From: Candidatus Propionivibrio dominans
GTDB taxonomy: Bacteria > Pseudomonadota > Gammaproteobacteria > Burkholderiales > Rhodocyclaceae
NCBI GenBank assembly: GCA_016709335.1
Contig: JADJNC010000067.1
Coordinates: 62,001-126,000, forward strand
DNA length: 64,000 nucleotides
Direction of reading: 5' to 3'
A program made the translations under genes and the position numbers. The first letter of the stretch is position 1. Every line of letters begins with the position of its first letter. Positions 48,609-57,067 of this stretch are shown in pieces. The notes below the pieces were generated by a model that made no database searches, was not told where the DNA came from, and worked only from the letters and a program-made list of their open reading frames with translations.

Positions 48609-49513
48609 CCTTGCTGGGCCTTCAGCAAACGGCGAAGCGTATCCTCGTACAGCGAGAACAGGTCTTTCGCTTCCGGCGTCCCGCCAATGGTGAACGGCAG
48701 CGTCACTGCGGGTATTTTGGCGCGCTCGGCGATCCATAGCGAGGGGGTGTCATACTGATAGGCAGGGCGGATGACCATTTTTGCCGGTTGCACCGCCTGT
48801 TGCGCCAGGATCTCGGCAAGGTAGGCGCTTGATGCCTCGACACCGGGTTTGGGCTCCAGACTGCCAATCTCCTTCAAGCCGAGCCAGTTCTGCAGATACG
48901 GGAAAGCCCGGTGCTGGACGAGGATGGGGACGCCCCTGAGTGGCGCGGCTTCCTTCTCCCAGCGCGCAATCGCGCTGCGCAGCTTGTCAGCGAACACCTT
49001 GTAGCCGGACTGATAGGCCAGCGCATTGGCCGGGTCGATTTCGGCCATGCGCGCGCTCAGCGCTTCGCCAATCTTGAGCAGATTGCGCGGGTCGGTCTGA
49101 ATGTGCGGATTGCCGCCGGCGTGCACGTCGCCGTGCGCCCGGTCGAGAACCGCCGGGATCTCGAGCATGGTGACGTAGCGCGCCGCCTCGAAGAAACCGG
49201 GCTGGCCGGGCTGGATGCGTGCGTTGCCGGATTCGCGGATGACCACCGGCAGCCAGCCGACCTCCAGCTCGGCGCCGGTTGCCACCACCAGTTGCGCCGA
49301 ACGCGCCTGGGCGATCAGCGAAGGCTTGGCATCGATGCGGTGCGGGTCTTGCAGGCCATTCGTTGCGGTGTAGACCTTGACCTGCTCGCCGCCGATTTCC
49401 TGCGCCAGCGCGCCCCACTCGGGAACGGTGGCAAAGACCTTGAGCGCAGCATGGGCAGGCAGCACGAAGGCTGACAGCAGCACGGCGAGGACGATTGCGT
49501 ATATGCGTTTCAT
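48605..49513 (-). CDS. znuA: metal ABC transporter substrate-binding protein (ZnuA-like)
   Basis: A 302-residue periplasmic protein of the cluster A-I (TroA/ZnuA) family. The signal peptide is MKRIYAIVLAVLLSAFVLPAHA. Candidate metal ligands include His in DPHRIDAKPSL, the HGDVHAGGNPHI loop and His in VQHRAFPYL. A long His/Asp-rich loop of high-affinity ZnuA proteins is short here. It lies 10 bases downstream of the outer-membrane protein gene. Confidence 0.88.
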   Translation of the reverse strand: MKRIYAIVLAVLLSAFVLPAHAALKVFATVPEWGALAQEIGGEQVKVYTATNGLQDPHRIDAKPSLIAQARSAQLVVATGAELEVGWLPVVIRESGNARIQPGQPGFFEAARYVTMLEIPAVLDRAHGDVHAGGNPHIQTDPRNLLKIGEALSARMAEIDPANALAYQSGYKVFADKLRSAIARWEKEAAPLRGVPILVQHRAFPYLQNWLGLKEIGSLEPKPGVEASSAYLAEILAQQAVQPAKMVIRPAYQYDTPSLWIAERAKIPAVTLPFTIGGTPEAKDLFSLYEDTLRRLLKAQQG

Positions 49514-49523
49514 TGCTCGATCC

Positions 49524-50936
49524 TTAATATTTGTGGGCGCCGTGGGCACCCAGACTCATGATGTACTGCACCCAGAACTGATTGTCCGTTGCCTCCGGTC
49601 GCGTTTTGTCCTGCGCGTACTGCAGGCGGAAACGCGAAAATTCGTCCGGCGTCCAGTCCATCATCAGCGTATTCCGCTTCGGGTTGAAGTCCTTGAGCGA
49701 AGGGAATTCGCTGGTGAGCGGGTCGTGTCCGAAGCTGGGGTCGCCTGAAAAGAGCTGATCGTAACGATAACCGATGCGCCAGCGCGGCATGAACTGGTAC
49801 ACGGCCTGCGCGTAGAAACCCGACTGGCGATTGTTGAAGTTGGCACGCTGCGTACCCATGGCGGTAGCGTTCACATCGTAGACCAGCGTCCCGTCTTCCG
49901 ACTGGTTGAAGTATTCCCCTTGCAGCTTCAGGTTCTGCCTGCTGGCGTCGCCGTTTGGCGCCCACTTCCAGACGAAGTCGGCAATCCAGGTTTGGCTGCT
50001 ACCGGAAAAGCTGTAGGTGGTGTCGTTCAAGGGATCGTCATACTCACGGCCATTCGGTTCGGCATAAAAATACGAAAGACCGGCACGCCAACTGTTCGAG
50101 ACATTCACATCGCCGCCGACATGCGCATAGACGGCGCCCGACATCAGGCCGTTCTTGTTGCGCGTCTCGTCAGCCGCCGGGAAGCTGAGTGCGCGCGCCG
50201 CCTCGACACCGACTTCGAAATAGGTATCGACGGGTGCGACCCAGCGCGCCTGCACGCCGTCCATGCCGAGTTGGCCGCCGAAAAAAGCCTGGTAGGGCAG
50301 CGGCGCGTTGGAGAAGTCCCAGGCGTGGGGGTGAATGTCGTTGAGGTAGCCGACACTGGAGTAAAAACGACCGGCTTTCAGATTGAAGCCATTGCCGAGA
50401 CCGAGCGTCTGGAAGTAGGCTTCCTCGACGCCAAGTGTGTTGTCCGGCGCGATGGCCAGGACCAGGGCGCCACGGAACAGGTGATTGATGTTGCCTGCAA
50501 TCACCAGCTCCGATTCGCCAAGGTTGAAGCTGCGGGCTTCCGGCAACAGTTCGCCGTTCGACGGCATGAAGCCCTGCAGACGGCGCTGGTTGGGGTCTTG
50601 CGAGAGATTGGTGTAATTGCCGACCAGGATCAGTGAAAGTTCCGGGTTAAAGCTGTTCGCCGACGCCGGTCGCTGGCTGGCCTGCTGAGCAGCAGCCTGG
50701 GCCTGTGAGGCGCTGGCCTCGGCCTTGTCGGCCACGGTCTCGGCCTTGCTGGCCGTCGATTCGGCTTGCGCCAGTCGATTTTCGAGTGCGGCGATGCGCT
50801 TCTCGTAAGCGTCTTTCATTTGCTTGATTTGATCGCGAATCTGGGCCAGATCCGCATCGTTGGCCGCCTGGGCGGGGTGCGCCAGCGACAGCGCCAAAGC
50901 GAGCGCCGACAGCGTGAGGATGCGAGGGGTACGCAT
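49524..50936 (-). CDS. outer-membrane beta-barrel protein of the zinc operon
   Basis: A 470-residue outer-membrane protein. The signal peptide is MRTPRILTLSALALALSLAHPAQAA. Residues about 27-90 form a coiled coil (DQIKQMKDAYEKRIAALENRLAQAE, in parts), then a beta-barrel with alternating aromatic strands (LSLILVGNYTNLSQ, GFNLKAGRFYSSVGYLNDIHPHAWD, GFYAQAVYQFMPRWRIGYRYD) to the end HGAHKY. There is no TonB box or plug, so it is likely a porin-like channel. Position between the regulator and znuA suggests zinc passage through the outer membrane. An AGGAG ribosome site precedes ATG 50936. Confidence 0.75.
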   Translation of the reverse strand: MRTPRILTLSALALALSLAHPAQAANDADLAQIRDQIKQMKDAYEKRIAALENRLAQAESTASKAETVADKAEASASQAQAAAQQASQRPASANSFNPELSLILVGNYTNLSQDPNQRRLQGFMPSNGELLPEARSFNLGESELVIAGNINHLFRGALVLAIAPDNTLGVEEAYFQTLGLGNGFNLKAGRFYSSVGYLNDIHPHAWDFSNAPLPYQAFFGGQLGMDGVQARWVAPVDTYFEVGVEAARALSFPAADETRNKNGLMSGAVYAHVGGDVNVSNSWRAGLSYFYAEPNGREYDDPLNDTTYSFSGSSQTWIADFVWKWAPNGDASRQNLKLQGEYFNQSEDGTLVYDVNATAMGTQRANFNNRQSGFYAQAVYQFMPRWRIGYRYDQLFSGDPSFGHDPLTSEFPSLKDFNPKRNTLMMDWTPDEFSRFRLQYAQDKTRPEATDNQFWVQYIMSLGAHGAHKY

Positions 50937-50994
50937 GATGTCTCCTGAAAAGAATGCAGAACACCGCCCGGCGGGCGGCAGGTTTGCGCTTCAG

Positions 50995-51276
50995 TCAGGC
51001 GAAGGGCGGGGCGCGGGCGCGCGGAGAAACAGCACTGGGGAATGTGACTGGAACACTCTCGCCCATTGGTGGCGCGAAGTTGGCTGCAGAGAAGGCGAAG
51101 TCTGGCGCTACGGATGCGAGTGGCACATCGAGACCATGTGCCGCAATGCACAGCGCGCAGGAATGGCTGGGCGGTTCGCCGGCATCGGGGTGCAGATGGT
51201 CGAGCGCATGCGTCAGGGCGCCGCTCTGCGCGAGCAGCAAGAGGACGGCGAGCAGCAGATAACGAAGCCGCTTCAC
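50995..51276 (-). CDS. small DUF2946-like exported protein
   Basis: A 93-residue protein with an N-terminal signal or membrane segment (MKRLRYLLLAVLLLLAQSG) and a His/Cys cluster THALDHLHPD and SHSCALCIAAHG that could bind metal. The pattern resembles DUF2946 proteins, often near metal transporters. It starts with GTG overlapping the upstream gene stop (GTGA) and is followed by the outer-membrane protein gene. The GTG start and the coupling support translation. Confidence 0.65.
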   Translation of the reverse strand: MKRLRYLLLAVLLLLAQSGALTHALDHLHPDAGEPPSHSCALCIAAHGLDVPLASVAPDFAFSAANFAPPMGESVPVTFPSAVSPRARAPPFA

Positions 51277-51455
51277 CGCCTGGCCTCCATCGCTTCAAGC
51301 GCGCAGGGCATGGTTAACGCTTTTTCGACGATGCTTCTGGCCAGCGCCGGCTGATGCCGCAGGCGCTTAAGCTTAAGCCGCGTCGACTTGCCGGCGCCTG
51401 GCAAGCCGTTGAGGCGGGTTAGGAGGGTGAGCGGAATCGGCGTCAGGTTGCTCAT
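51273..51455 (-). pseudogene. truncated CobW/COG0523-like GTPase remnant
   Basis: A 60-residue reading frame. It begins MSNLTPIPLTLLTRLNGLPGAGKST, which matches the N-terminal strand and P-loop of CobW/COG0523 metal-chaperone GTPases (usual form PVTVLTGFLGAGKTT) with an inserted residue pair, and then diverges into a short basic helix before stopping. Typical COG0523 proteins are about 330-400 residues, so this is probably a deletion remnant. It overlaps the regulator stop (ATGA) and the DUF2946 start. COG0523 genes are frequent in zinc-responsive operons. Confidence 0.5.
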
Positions 51456-51889
51456 TGCTTCTTCCCGGTGCAGTGGGCACAACGTCCGCGTAGATCAAAA
51501 TCCATGCGCGACAATAAGAAACCCGCAGGCAGGCTCGGTGCGGCCGGCGGTGCGGCATCGAGACAGAACACCCCGCCGCAGTGCTCGCAACGAAAATGGA
51601 TATGCGTCGTATGCTCGCCGGCGACCGAAGCCGAGAAACGGAAGACGCGATGGACATCGGTATTCCTGTGCGCCAGCCCGCTCTCGACCAGCCAGTCGAG
51701 AACACGATAGAGCGTAACGCGGTCGATGGCCGGGGCGCCAAGTGCGAGTTCGATCTCGTTGTGCGACAGCGCCGTCGGCGCGGCGTTCAGCAATTGCATG
51801 ACACGAATTCGCGCTGGCGTCGCGCGCGCGCCGGCACGACGAATATATCCGGCGACAGCGTCGCGACTGCGAAGATCAGGAGAGGACAA
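51452..51889 (-). CDS. zur: Fur-family regulator (Zur-like)
   Basis: A 145-residue Fur-family repressor. The winged helix has ATPARIRVMQLLNAAPTALSHNEIE and DRVTLYRVLDWLVESGLAHR. The metal-binding part has THIHFRCEHCGGVFCL, with paired Cys of the structural site, and a second pair in RGRCAHCTG at the C-terminus. The shared operon with ZnuABC-like genes supports zinc sensing. It is the first gene, so autoregulation through the palindrome at 51943 is likely. Confidence 0.82.
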   Translation of the reverse strand: MSSPDLRSRDAVAGYIRRAGARATPARIRVMQLLNAAPTALSHNEIELALGAPAIDRVTLYRVLDWLVESGLAHRNTDVHRVFRFSASVAGEHTTHIHFRCEHCGGVFCLDAAPPAAPSLPAGFLLSRMDFDLRGRCAHCTGKKQ

Positions 51890-51942
51890 GGTATCCGGCC
51901 AAAGGATTTTGAGCGGCGATTAAACCATAGCCACGGCTCAGA

Positions 51943-51957
51943 TGCAACATTGTTGCA
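51943..51957. promoter_or_regulatory. candidate Zur operator
   Basis: TGCAAC-ATT-GTTGCA is a perfect 6-3-6 palindrome, 54 bases upstream of the Zur-like start codon. Its AT-flanked position and role are inferred from location. The rest of 51890-52260 shows no further feature. Confidence 0.5.
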
Positions 51958-52260
51958 ACTGCGGCAGCAGGTCAATCGGCACGGCCAGCATGGGCGCGCG
52001 CTGCCTGCGAAAGAACGACAAGGTATTCCGGATTGCGGCCTGAACCGGTCAGCCGATATTCGATGGCCATCGACGGGATATTCAAACTCGGTGCAATTCA
52101 TCTCAGCCCGATACAAAGCCTTACACATTAACTGACATCCGCCAGCCCATCAGGGCGTTATTCCCCCCAAGGTGCTGCACTTTCGCCGTACTGCAAAAAA
52201 CGATTCTCTTCGCCGTGTATGTGATAGCGCCGGTCGAGCGAAATGGTTCGGAGTAAAAAC

Positions 52261-52467
52261 ATGAAAAAGCTTTTGTTGTTGATGATCGCTGCCAGTGCAT
52301 TGGTTTCAGGCTGTGTCGCCTACGTTCCGGATTTTGATCATGGCCCGCAACACGGCAACAGCTATCGGTACCATGGCGGCGGCCCATACCGCATCGAGCG
52401 CGACCGTGATGGAGACGGCGTACCCGACAGGCAGGACAGACGCCCGGACAATCCGTACCGCTACTGA
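52261..52467 (+). CDS. small lipoprotein
   Basis: A 68-residue lipoprotein: MKKLLLLMIAASALVSGC provides a signal peptide with lipobox. The mature part is rich in Tyr, His, Arg and Asp, with DRDGDGVPDRQDRRPDNPYRY at the end, which resembles a type 3 calcium-binding or thrombospondin-like Asp repeat. Similar short proteins occur widely in betaproteobacteria; the function is unknown. ATG 52261 is chosen because it begins the signal peptide. The end overlaps the convergent gene by seven bases. Confidence 0.65.
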   Translation: MKKLLLLMIAASALVSGCVAYVPDFDHGPQHGNSYRYHGGGPYRIERDRDGDGVPDRQDRRPDNPYRY

Positions 52468-53141
52468 ATCGGCGATGTGGCGGGGCGACGCTCCGCGGCC
52501 TTGACCAACGCTGCGGCCTCCTGCGCTGTCAGCGACTTCCAGGGCAGGGGGATCAGGCCGGGCACCCGTTTCATGTAAGTGCCATAAACCTCTCCATGGT
52601 AGATCAGCAGTTTCTCTTCTTCGAGCCGAGAACCGATGATGAAATAAATCGTCATCATCACGCTGGACACCAGCATTGCGGCACTCATGTCGCGTGTCCA
52701 GATCAGGATCAGGCTGAAGAAATACCACGGATGACGCACATGACGATGGAAGGGCGAAAGATGGAAGCCCTCCTGATCCTCGACGCGCCGGGAATGCGAT
52801 GTCCACTGGCGCCAGCCGATGAATTCCTGTGTATCGTAATGTTTCAGCGACTTGATGAAGGCCAGCACTGCCGCCGCGGCCAGTCCATTCGCCAACCAGG
52901 CCCACGGCCCCTGCCAGGCCCACAGCGTCGGGCCGGGATGGCGAAGCATCAGCCAGAGAATCGGCAGCAGCATGATCAGCGCCAGCACATTGAAGCCCAG
53001 CCGATATGTCGGCATCCGCGCCGGATGGTGCAAGGCCACCCATCGTTTGATGCCGAGCGAAGCGAGCGCCGAGTGCATGGCGAAATACATCAGCCAGAAC
53101 AGCGCTAGTACGGCCAACTCCTGCCAAATTGTTTCAGTCAT
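52461..53141 (-). CDS. isoprenylcysteine carboxylmethyltransferase-like membrane protein
   Basis: A 226-residue inner-membrane protein with about five helices. The C-terminal half carries the ICMT/PEMT-type motif HRHVRHPWYFFSLILIW and LEEEKLLIYHGEVYGTYMKRVPGLIP, which forms the SAM and substrate site in these enzymes. NnrU-like proteins share part of the N-terminal pattern. The substrate is unknown. ATG 53141 precedes MTETIWQELAVLALFWLMYF. It is not in an evident operon. Confidence 0.78.
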   Translation of the reverse strand: MTETIWQELAVLALFWLMYFAMHSALASLGIKRWVALHHPARMPTYRLGFNVLALIMLLPILWLMLRHPGPTLWAWQGPWAWLANGLAAAAVLAFIKSLKHYDTQEFIGWRQWTSHSRRVEDQEGFHLSPFHRHVRHPWYFFSLILIWTRDMSAAMLVSSVMMTIYFIIGSRLEEEKLLIYHGEVYGTYMKRVPGLIPLPWKSLTAQEAAALVKAAERRPATSPIQ

Positions 53142-53352
53142 TTCCGGCCATTCCCGATTATTCTTCCAGTTTGTCTTTGCCGGGCAAGTATAACGATGGA
53201 ACCTCTGCGAGGTCCCGGCACAGCAGTTTCGGCACCGAAACATTTTCCGGAACCGCTCTGTGCGGCAGGCCGGACGGGCGGCCCCGCATTTGGCTGTAAG
53301 TATTCATGCGGCTCGAACGACAAAGCTGCATACCCTCAGTCAGGAGAACCCT

Positions 53353-54150
53353 GTGTCACCCTTGCCCCTGTTTCACCGCGCCACCGTATCTTTCTGCCTC
53401 GCCCTGGCGCCACTTGGTGTGCAAGCTGCCGCGTGCAGCGCGCAAAGCCCCGCACATGGCGTGGCGCTGATCGAGCTTTATACCTCCGAAGGGTGCAGCA
53501 GTTGTCCGCCGGCAGATCGCTGGCTCGGGGAACTGTCACGCCGATTCACTGCCGAACAGGCCATTGCACTTTCTCTGCACGTTGATTACTGGGACTACAT
53601 CGGCTGGAAAGACCCCTTCGCTCAGGCCCGGTTTTCCGAACGTCAGCGCTGGTTGAGCCAACTGGCCGCAAGCAGCACCATTTACACCCCCGAGGTTTTT
53701 GCCGGGATGAAGGAGCTGCGCGGATGGAATCGGCATGATGTCCTTGAGCAGCGCATTCAAGCCATCAACCGTCAGCCGGCGCGTGCCCGAATCAGCATGC
53801 AGATGCAGTCTTCCGGCAGCACTGCGGTCGATCTTGAAGCGCGTTTCGCCCTCGCTGACAGCGCCCGGATTGGAACAGCCGCACAGGGCGTCGTCATTGT
53901 TTTCGAGAAAAAGCTGTCAACAGAAGTCAGGGCGGGTGAAAACAGGGGTGCAAGGCTTGAGCACGACAACGTGGTGCGCTACTGGTCAGCGCCGGTGATG
54001 CTCGATTTGCAAACAGGCCGCGCCGAGTGGCGGCAGACCGTCAAGCTGCCCGCCGACTGGAAACGCGGGAACCTGGGCATTGCGGCTCTGGTTCAGGATG
54101 CGAAAGCCGGCGAGGTGCTGCAAGCGGTATCAATGCCGGGCTGCGTTTAA
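53353..54150 (+). CDS. DUF1223 thioredoxin-like exported protein
   Basis: A 265-residue protein of the DUF1223 family. GTG 53353 is preferred because a GGAG ribosome site lies about eight bases upstream and a signal peptide follows (FCLALAPLGVQAAA). The family signature LIELYTSEGCSSCPPADRWL has the CxxC of a thioredoxin-like fold, and LHVDYWDYIGWKDPFA and RQRWL follow. The last part (GNLGIAALVQDA) is also typical. It precedes the msrB-msrA pair on the same strand by about 50 bases, so a periplasmic redox role is plausible. Confidence 0.82.
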   Translation: MSPLPLFHRATVSFCLALAPLGVQAAACSAQSPAHGVALIELYTSEGCSSCPPADRWLGELSRRFTAEQAIALSLHVDYWDYIGWKDPFAQARFSERQRWLSQLAASSTIYTPEVFAGMKELRGWNRHDVLEQRIQAINRQPARARISMQMQSSGSTAVDLEARFALADSARIGTAAQGVVIVFEKKLSTEVRAGENRGARLEHDNVVRYWSAPVMLDLQTGRAEWRQTVKLPADWKRGNLGIAALVQDAKAGEVLQAVSMPGCV

Positions 54151-54200
54151 CCTGTGTTCAGCCTTTCGCAAAATTGTCATCAGCATTTATGGAGAAGATC

Positions 54201-54713
54201 ATGAATCGTCGTCAAACCCTCAAGTGGCTCGGTGGCCTATCCACCTTCCTGCTTCCCATTCCGGCCACGCAAATGGCCATTGCCAAGGAAGAAAAAACCA
54301 TGCAACTTGTCAAATCAAAATCCGAATGGGCTGCCCTGCTTCCGCAGCCCGCCTATCGCGTGCTGTTCGAGGAAGATACCGAGCGCGCCGGAACAAGCCC
54401 GCTTAACAACGAAAAACGCGATGGTACCTTCGTCTGCGCGGCGTGCTTCCTGCCCCTGTTCGACAGCAGGATGAAATACGAAAGCGGCACCGGCTGGCCC
54501 AGTTTCTGGGAGCCTCTACCCGCTGCGGTAGTCACCAAGACCGATTTCAAGATGATCTATCCGCGCACCGAGTACCATTGCGCGCGCTGTGGTGGTCATC
54601 AGGGACATGTCTTCAACGACGGCCCGAAGCCAACCGGCAAACGCTACTGCAACAACGGCCTCGCACTGTTGTTCGTACCGCGCGCCGACAAGCTGCCGGA
54701 GTTGCGGACATGA
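54201..54713 (+). CDS. msrB: peptide-methionine (R)-S-oxide reductase
   Basis: A 170-residue MsrB that reduces methionine-R-sulfoxide. The N-terminus MNRRQTLKWLGG with a following hydrophobic segment looks like a Tat signal, so the enzyme probably works in the periplasm. The zinc-site pairs are in FVCAACFLPLF and YHCARCGGHQGH, and the catalytic Cys is in GKRYCNNGLAL. ATG 54201 has a GGAG ribosome site seven bases upstream. The stop overlaps the msrA start (ATGA). Confidence 0.93.
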   Translation: MNRRQTLKWLGGLSTFLLPIPATQMAIAKEEKTMQLVKSKSEWAALLPQPAYRVLFEEDTERAGTSPLNNEKRDGTFVCAACFLPLFDSRMKYESGTGWPSFWEPLPAAVVTKTDFKMIYPRTEYHCARCGGHQGHVFNDGPKPTGKRYCNNGLALLFVPRADKLPELRT

Positions 54714-55477
54714 TCGGGCGGCTAGGCATGGCTGTTTTGTGCTCGCTGGGCCTTGTCGCTTCGACCAGTATCCTGGCTACCGAAGCCACGCCGGTCAAGC
54801 CGGTGAACACGGCGACAGCACTATTTGCCGGGGGGTGCTTCTGGTGCATCGAAGCCGATTTCGAGAAGTTGCCCGGCGTCATCGGCGCCGAATCCGGCTA
54901 CACCGCCGGCAGGAAACCGAACCCGACTTACGAGCTGGTCAGCGCCGGCGGCACCGGACACACCGAAGCGGTGCGTGTCACTTACGATCCGGCCAGGGTG
55001 AGCTATGCGCAACTGGTCGATTATTTCTGGAAACACATTGACCCGACGGTCAAGGACAGACAGTTCTGCGACAGCGGCAACCAGTATCGCAGCGGCATCT
55101 ACTGGCAGAACGAGGCCGAACGCAAGATTGCCGAAAGCTCGCGCGATGCCTTGCTCACCAGCGGAAAATTCAAGGAAATCCATACCGAGATCATCGCCGC
55201 CACAACCTTTTATCCGGCCGAGGAATACCATCAGGACTACTACAAGAAGAATCCGATCCGCTATGCCTACTACCGCAATGGCTGCGGCAGGGGATGCGCG
55301 GGTGCAGCAACTCTGGGGGAGCAAGTAGTCTGTTCGCTCAGGCTAGCGAACTATGTGCGCATCAATTACCCGCCCCTGCGGGCCATGCTCGACGTGCAGG
55401 ATGCGTGCGGACTGCCAGATGGCGAGCTTTCCGGCGTCGAGCGCCATCCCCGTGGCCAGCCGATCCATTCCGACTAA
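54710..55477 (+). CDS. msrA: peptide-methionine (S)-S-oxide reductase, probable frameshift at the C-terminus
   Basis: An exported MsrA that reduces methionine-S-sulfoxide. A signal peptide precedes FAGGCFWCIEADFEKLPGV, where the catalytic Cys of GCFWC is found; GYTAGRKPNPTYELVSAGGTGHTEAV and QYRSGIYW are family motifs. The frame as read runs on to 55477 with a non-family tail and overlaps the convergent pgaD by 135 bases. Dropping one G from GGGG at 55290-55293 restores NGCGRDARVQQLWGSK and a stop at 55328, the normal MsrA ending. The frameshift is probably a sequence error. Coupled with msrB. Confidence 0.88.
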   Translation: MIGRLGMAVLCSLGLVASTSILATEATPVKPVNTATALFAGGCFWCIEADFEKLPGVIGAESGYTAGRKPNPTYELVSAGGTGHTEAVRVTYDPARVSYAQLVDYFWKHIDPTVKDRQFCDSGNQYRSGIYWQNEAERKIAESSRDALLTSGKFKEIHTEIIAATTFYPAEEYHQDYYKKNPIRYAYYRNGCGRGCAGAATLGEQVVCSLRLANYVRINYPPLRAMLDVQDACGLPDGELSGVERHPRGQPIHSD

Positions 55478-55831
55478 ACGGTGCGCCGCTGGCGGGTTGA
55501 AGCGGCGATGGATACGGCTGACCAGGCCATTGACGGCAAGAACCATCAGCACCAGACCGACGGCAAGCGGAAAAACGCCAACGAGCCGACTGAGTGCCTC
55601 CAGGCTGTGCTGGCCCGGATAGGAAACCCACGGCAATTCAAGGCCAAATTGTGCCGCAAGCGACCCGAGAACCGGAAGCCAGAGACCAAGCCACGTGACC
55701 CAGGCCAGCAGGGTAAACAATAGCGCCAGTACCCGCCGCACCGGGTGCGCCAGGTCCGGCCGCTCGATGATCAGCGCTTGTTGTTGGCGCGGTTCGTATC
55801 CGGGCTTATGCCGCGGTCTGGACTGATCCAT
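55343..55831 (-). CDS. pgaD: PNAG biosynthesis protein PgaD
   Basis: A 162-residue inner-membrane protein, last gene of the pga operon. Two membrane helices (VLALLFTLLAWVTWLGLWLPVLG and GVFPLAVGLVLMVLAVNGLV, in parts) match PgaD, which binds cyclic di-GMP with PgaC and activates polymerisation. The N-terminal part with Arg/Gln-rich residues is cytoplasmic. It overlaps the pgaC end by 61 bases. The apparent overlap with msrA comes from a probable frameshift. Confidence 0.85.
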   Translation of the reverse strand: MDQSRPRHKPGYEPRQQQALIIERPDLAHPVRRVLALLFTLLAWVTWLGLWLPVLGSLAAQFGLELPWVSYPGQHSLEALSRLVGVFPLAVGLVLMVLAVNGLVSRIHRRFNPPAAHRLVGMDRLATGMALDAGKLAIWQSARILHVEHGPQGRVIDAHIVR

Positions 55832-57060
55832 GTTGCTCTCTTTCCCGATCTGCGCGCCAGCGCCGCCGGCAGCGCCGCCACAGCGGTTGTGGCACTGAGT
55901 ACCCAGTAGATGACCGGATACCAGATCATCCAGAAATAATTCTTCAACAGCCCCTGATCATAGGGGCGATCCAGCCACAGGCTCAGCAGCATCTGTACCA
56001 GACAGGTGGTGCCGATAAGCAGTCCGGTCCAGCCGAGCATGAGCACCGGTACGCTCTGCAGGTCGTGCTTGTAGAACACCAGGTCGGCAGTGCGGTAGAC
56101 CACCAGCAGGGCCATGCAGAACGCCCACAGAATGCTCATTGAATACTCGACGAAGACCGGCCACATGCGCGGTCGTTGCCAGATTTCCGACCAGTAGTCA
56201 AAAATGACCTGGGCGCCACCGGTGGCCCAGCGCAGGCGCTGGTTCCACAGACCCTTCAGTGTCTCCGGCATCAGGATCCAGCACAGCGCGCGCGGCTCGA
56301 AGCGAACTTCCCAGCCGGCCAGTTGCAGCTTCCAGGTGATGTCGACATCCTCGGTCAGCTTGTCCGGGCTCCAGAAGCCGGCCTCGAACAGGGCGCTGCG
56401 CCGGAACGCGGCAATCACGCCGGCAACAGTGAAGATCAGCCCGATCGAGCGTTGCGCCCGCTTGATCAGGCCGACGATCGACGAGAACTCGCCGACCTGG
56501 ATGCGCCCGAGCAGCGTCGAACGCGTGCGCACGCGCGGATTGCCGGTCACCGCCCCGACCTCCGGCACATCGAAGTGGCGTACCAGCCAGTGCAGGCACC
56601 ACGGGTCGAGCCGCGCATCGCCATCGATGCCGACCAGGATCTCGGCATGCGTCAGCAATGCGGCGGTATTCAGTCCAACGGCCTTGCCCTGATTCTTGAC
56701 GTTGTGAATGACGCGCAACTGCGGGTACTCATCGGCCAGGGCATCGAGAATCTCCCCGGTACGATCCCGGCTACCGTCGTTGATGGCGATCACCTCGAAG
56801 TTCGGATAGCGTAAATCCATCAGCGCATCGATCGTATCGCGCGCATTCGCTTCCTCGTTGAAGCAGGGAACGAGCACTGCGATGAGCGGATAGTCGGCAC
56901 GCTCGGGCGGCTGGCTGACGATGCGGTGCGGGTGCCGCTCATAGCGGAAATAGAAGGCCACACCACCGATCATCCACAGCAATGACATCAGCACCGGGTA
57001 GAGGAAAACATAGGAAAGCATCACTCCCCAGAAGTTACCCATCAGTGCAGGCAGTGTCAT
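55771..57060 (-). CDS. pgaC: poly-beta-1,6-N-acetyl-D-glucosamine synthase PgaC
   Basis: A 429-residue processive GT2 glycosyltransferase in the inner membrane that polymerises GlcNAc from UDP-GlcNAc. The active-site motifs are VPCFNEEANARDT with NDGSRDRTG, the DGDA metal site, EDVDITW, and QRLRWATGG (the QxxRW motif). Membrane helices are at both ends. ATG 57060 starts seven bases after the pgaB stop. With PgaD it would be activated by c-di-GMP. Confidence 0.94.
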   Translation of the reverse strand: MTLPALMGNFWGVMLSYVFLYPVLMSLLWMIGGVAFYFRYERHPHRIVSQPPERADYPLIAVLVPCFNEEANARDTIDALMDLRYPNFEVIAINDGSRDRTGEILDALADEYPQLRVIHNVKNQGKAVGLNTAALLTHAEILVGIDGDARLDPWCLHWLVRHFDVPEVGAVTGNPRVRTRSTLLGRIQVGEFSSIVGLIKRAQRSIGLIFTVAGVIAAFRRSALFEAGFWSPDKLTEDVDITWKLQLAGWEVRFEPRALCWILMPETLKGLWNQRLRWATGGAQVIFDYWSEIWQRPRMWPVFVEYSMSILWAFCMALLVVYRTADLVFYKHDLQSVPVLMLGWTGLLIGTTCLVQMLLSLWLDRPYDQGLLKNYFWMIWYPVIYWVLSATTAVAALPAALARRSGKRATWISPDRGISPDTNRANNKR

Positions 57061-57067
57061 GGCAGAG

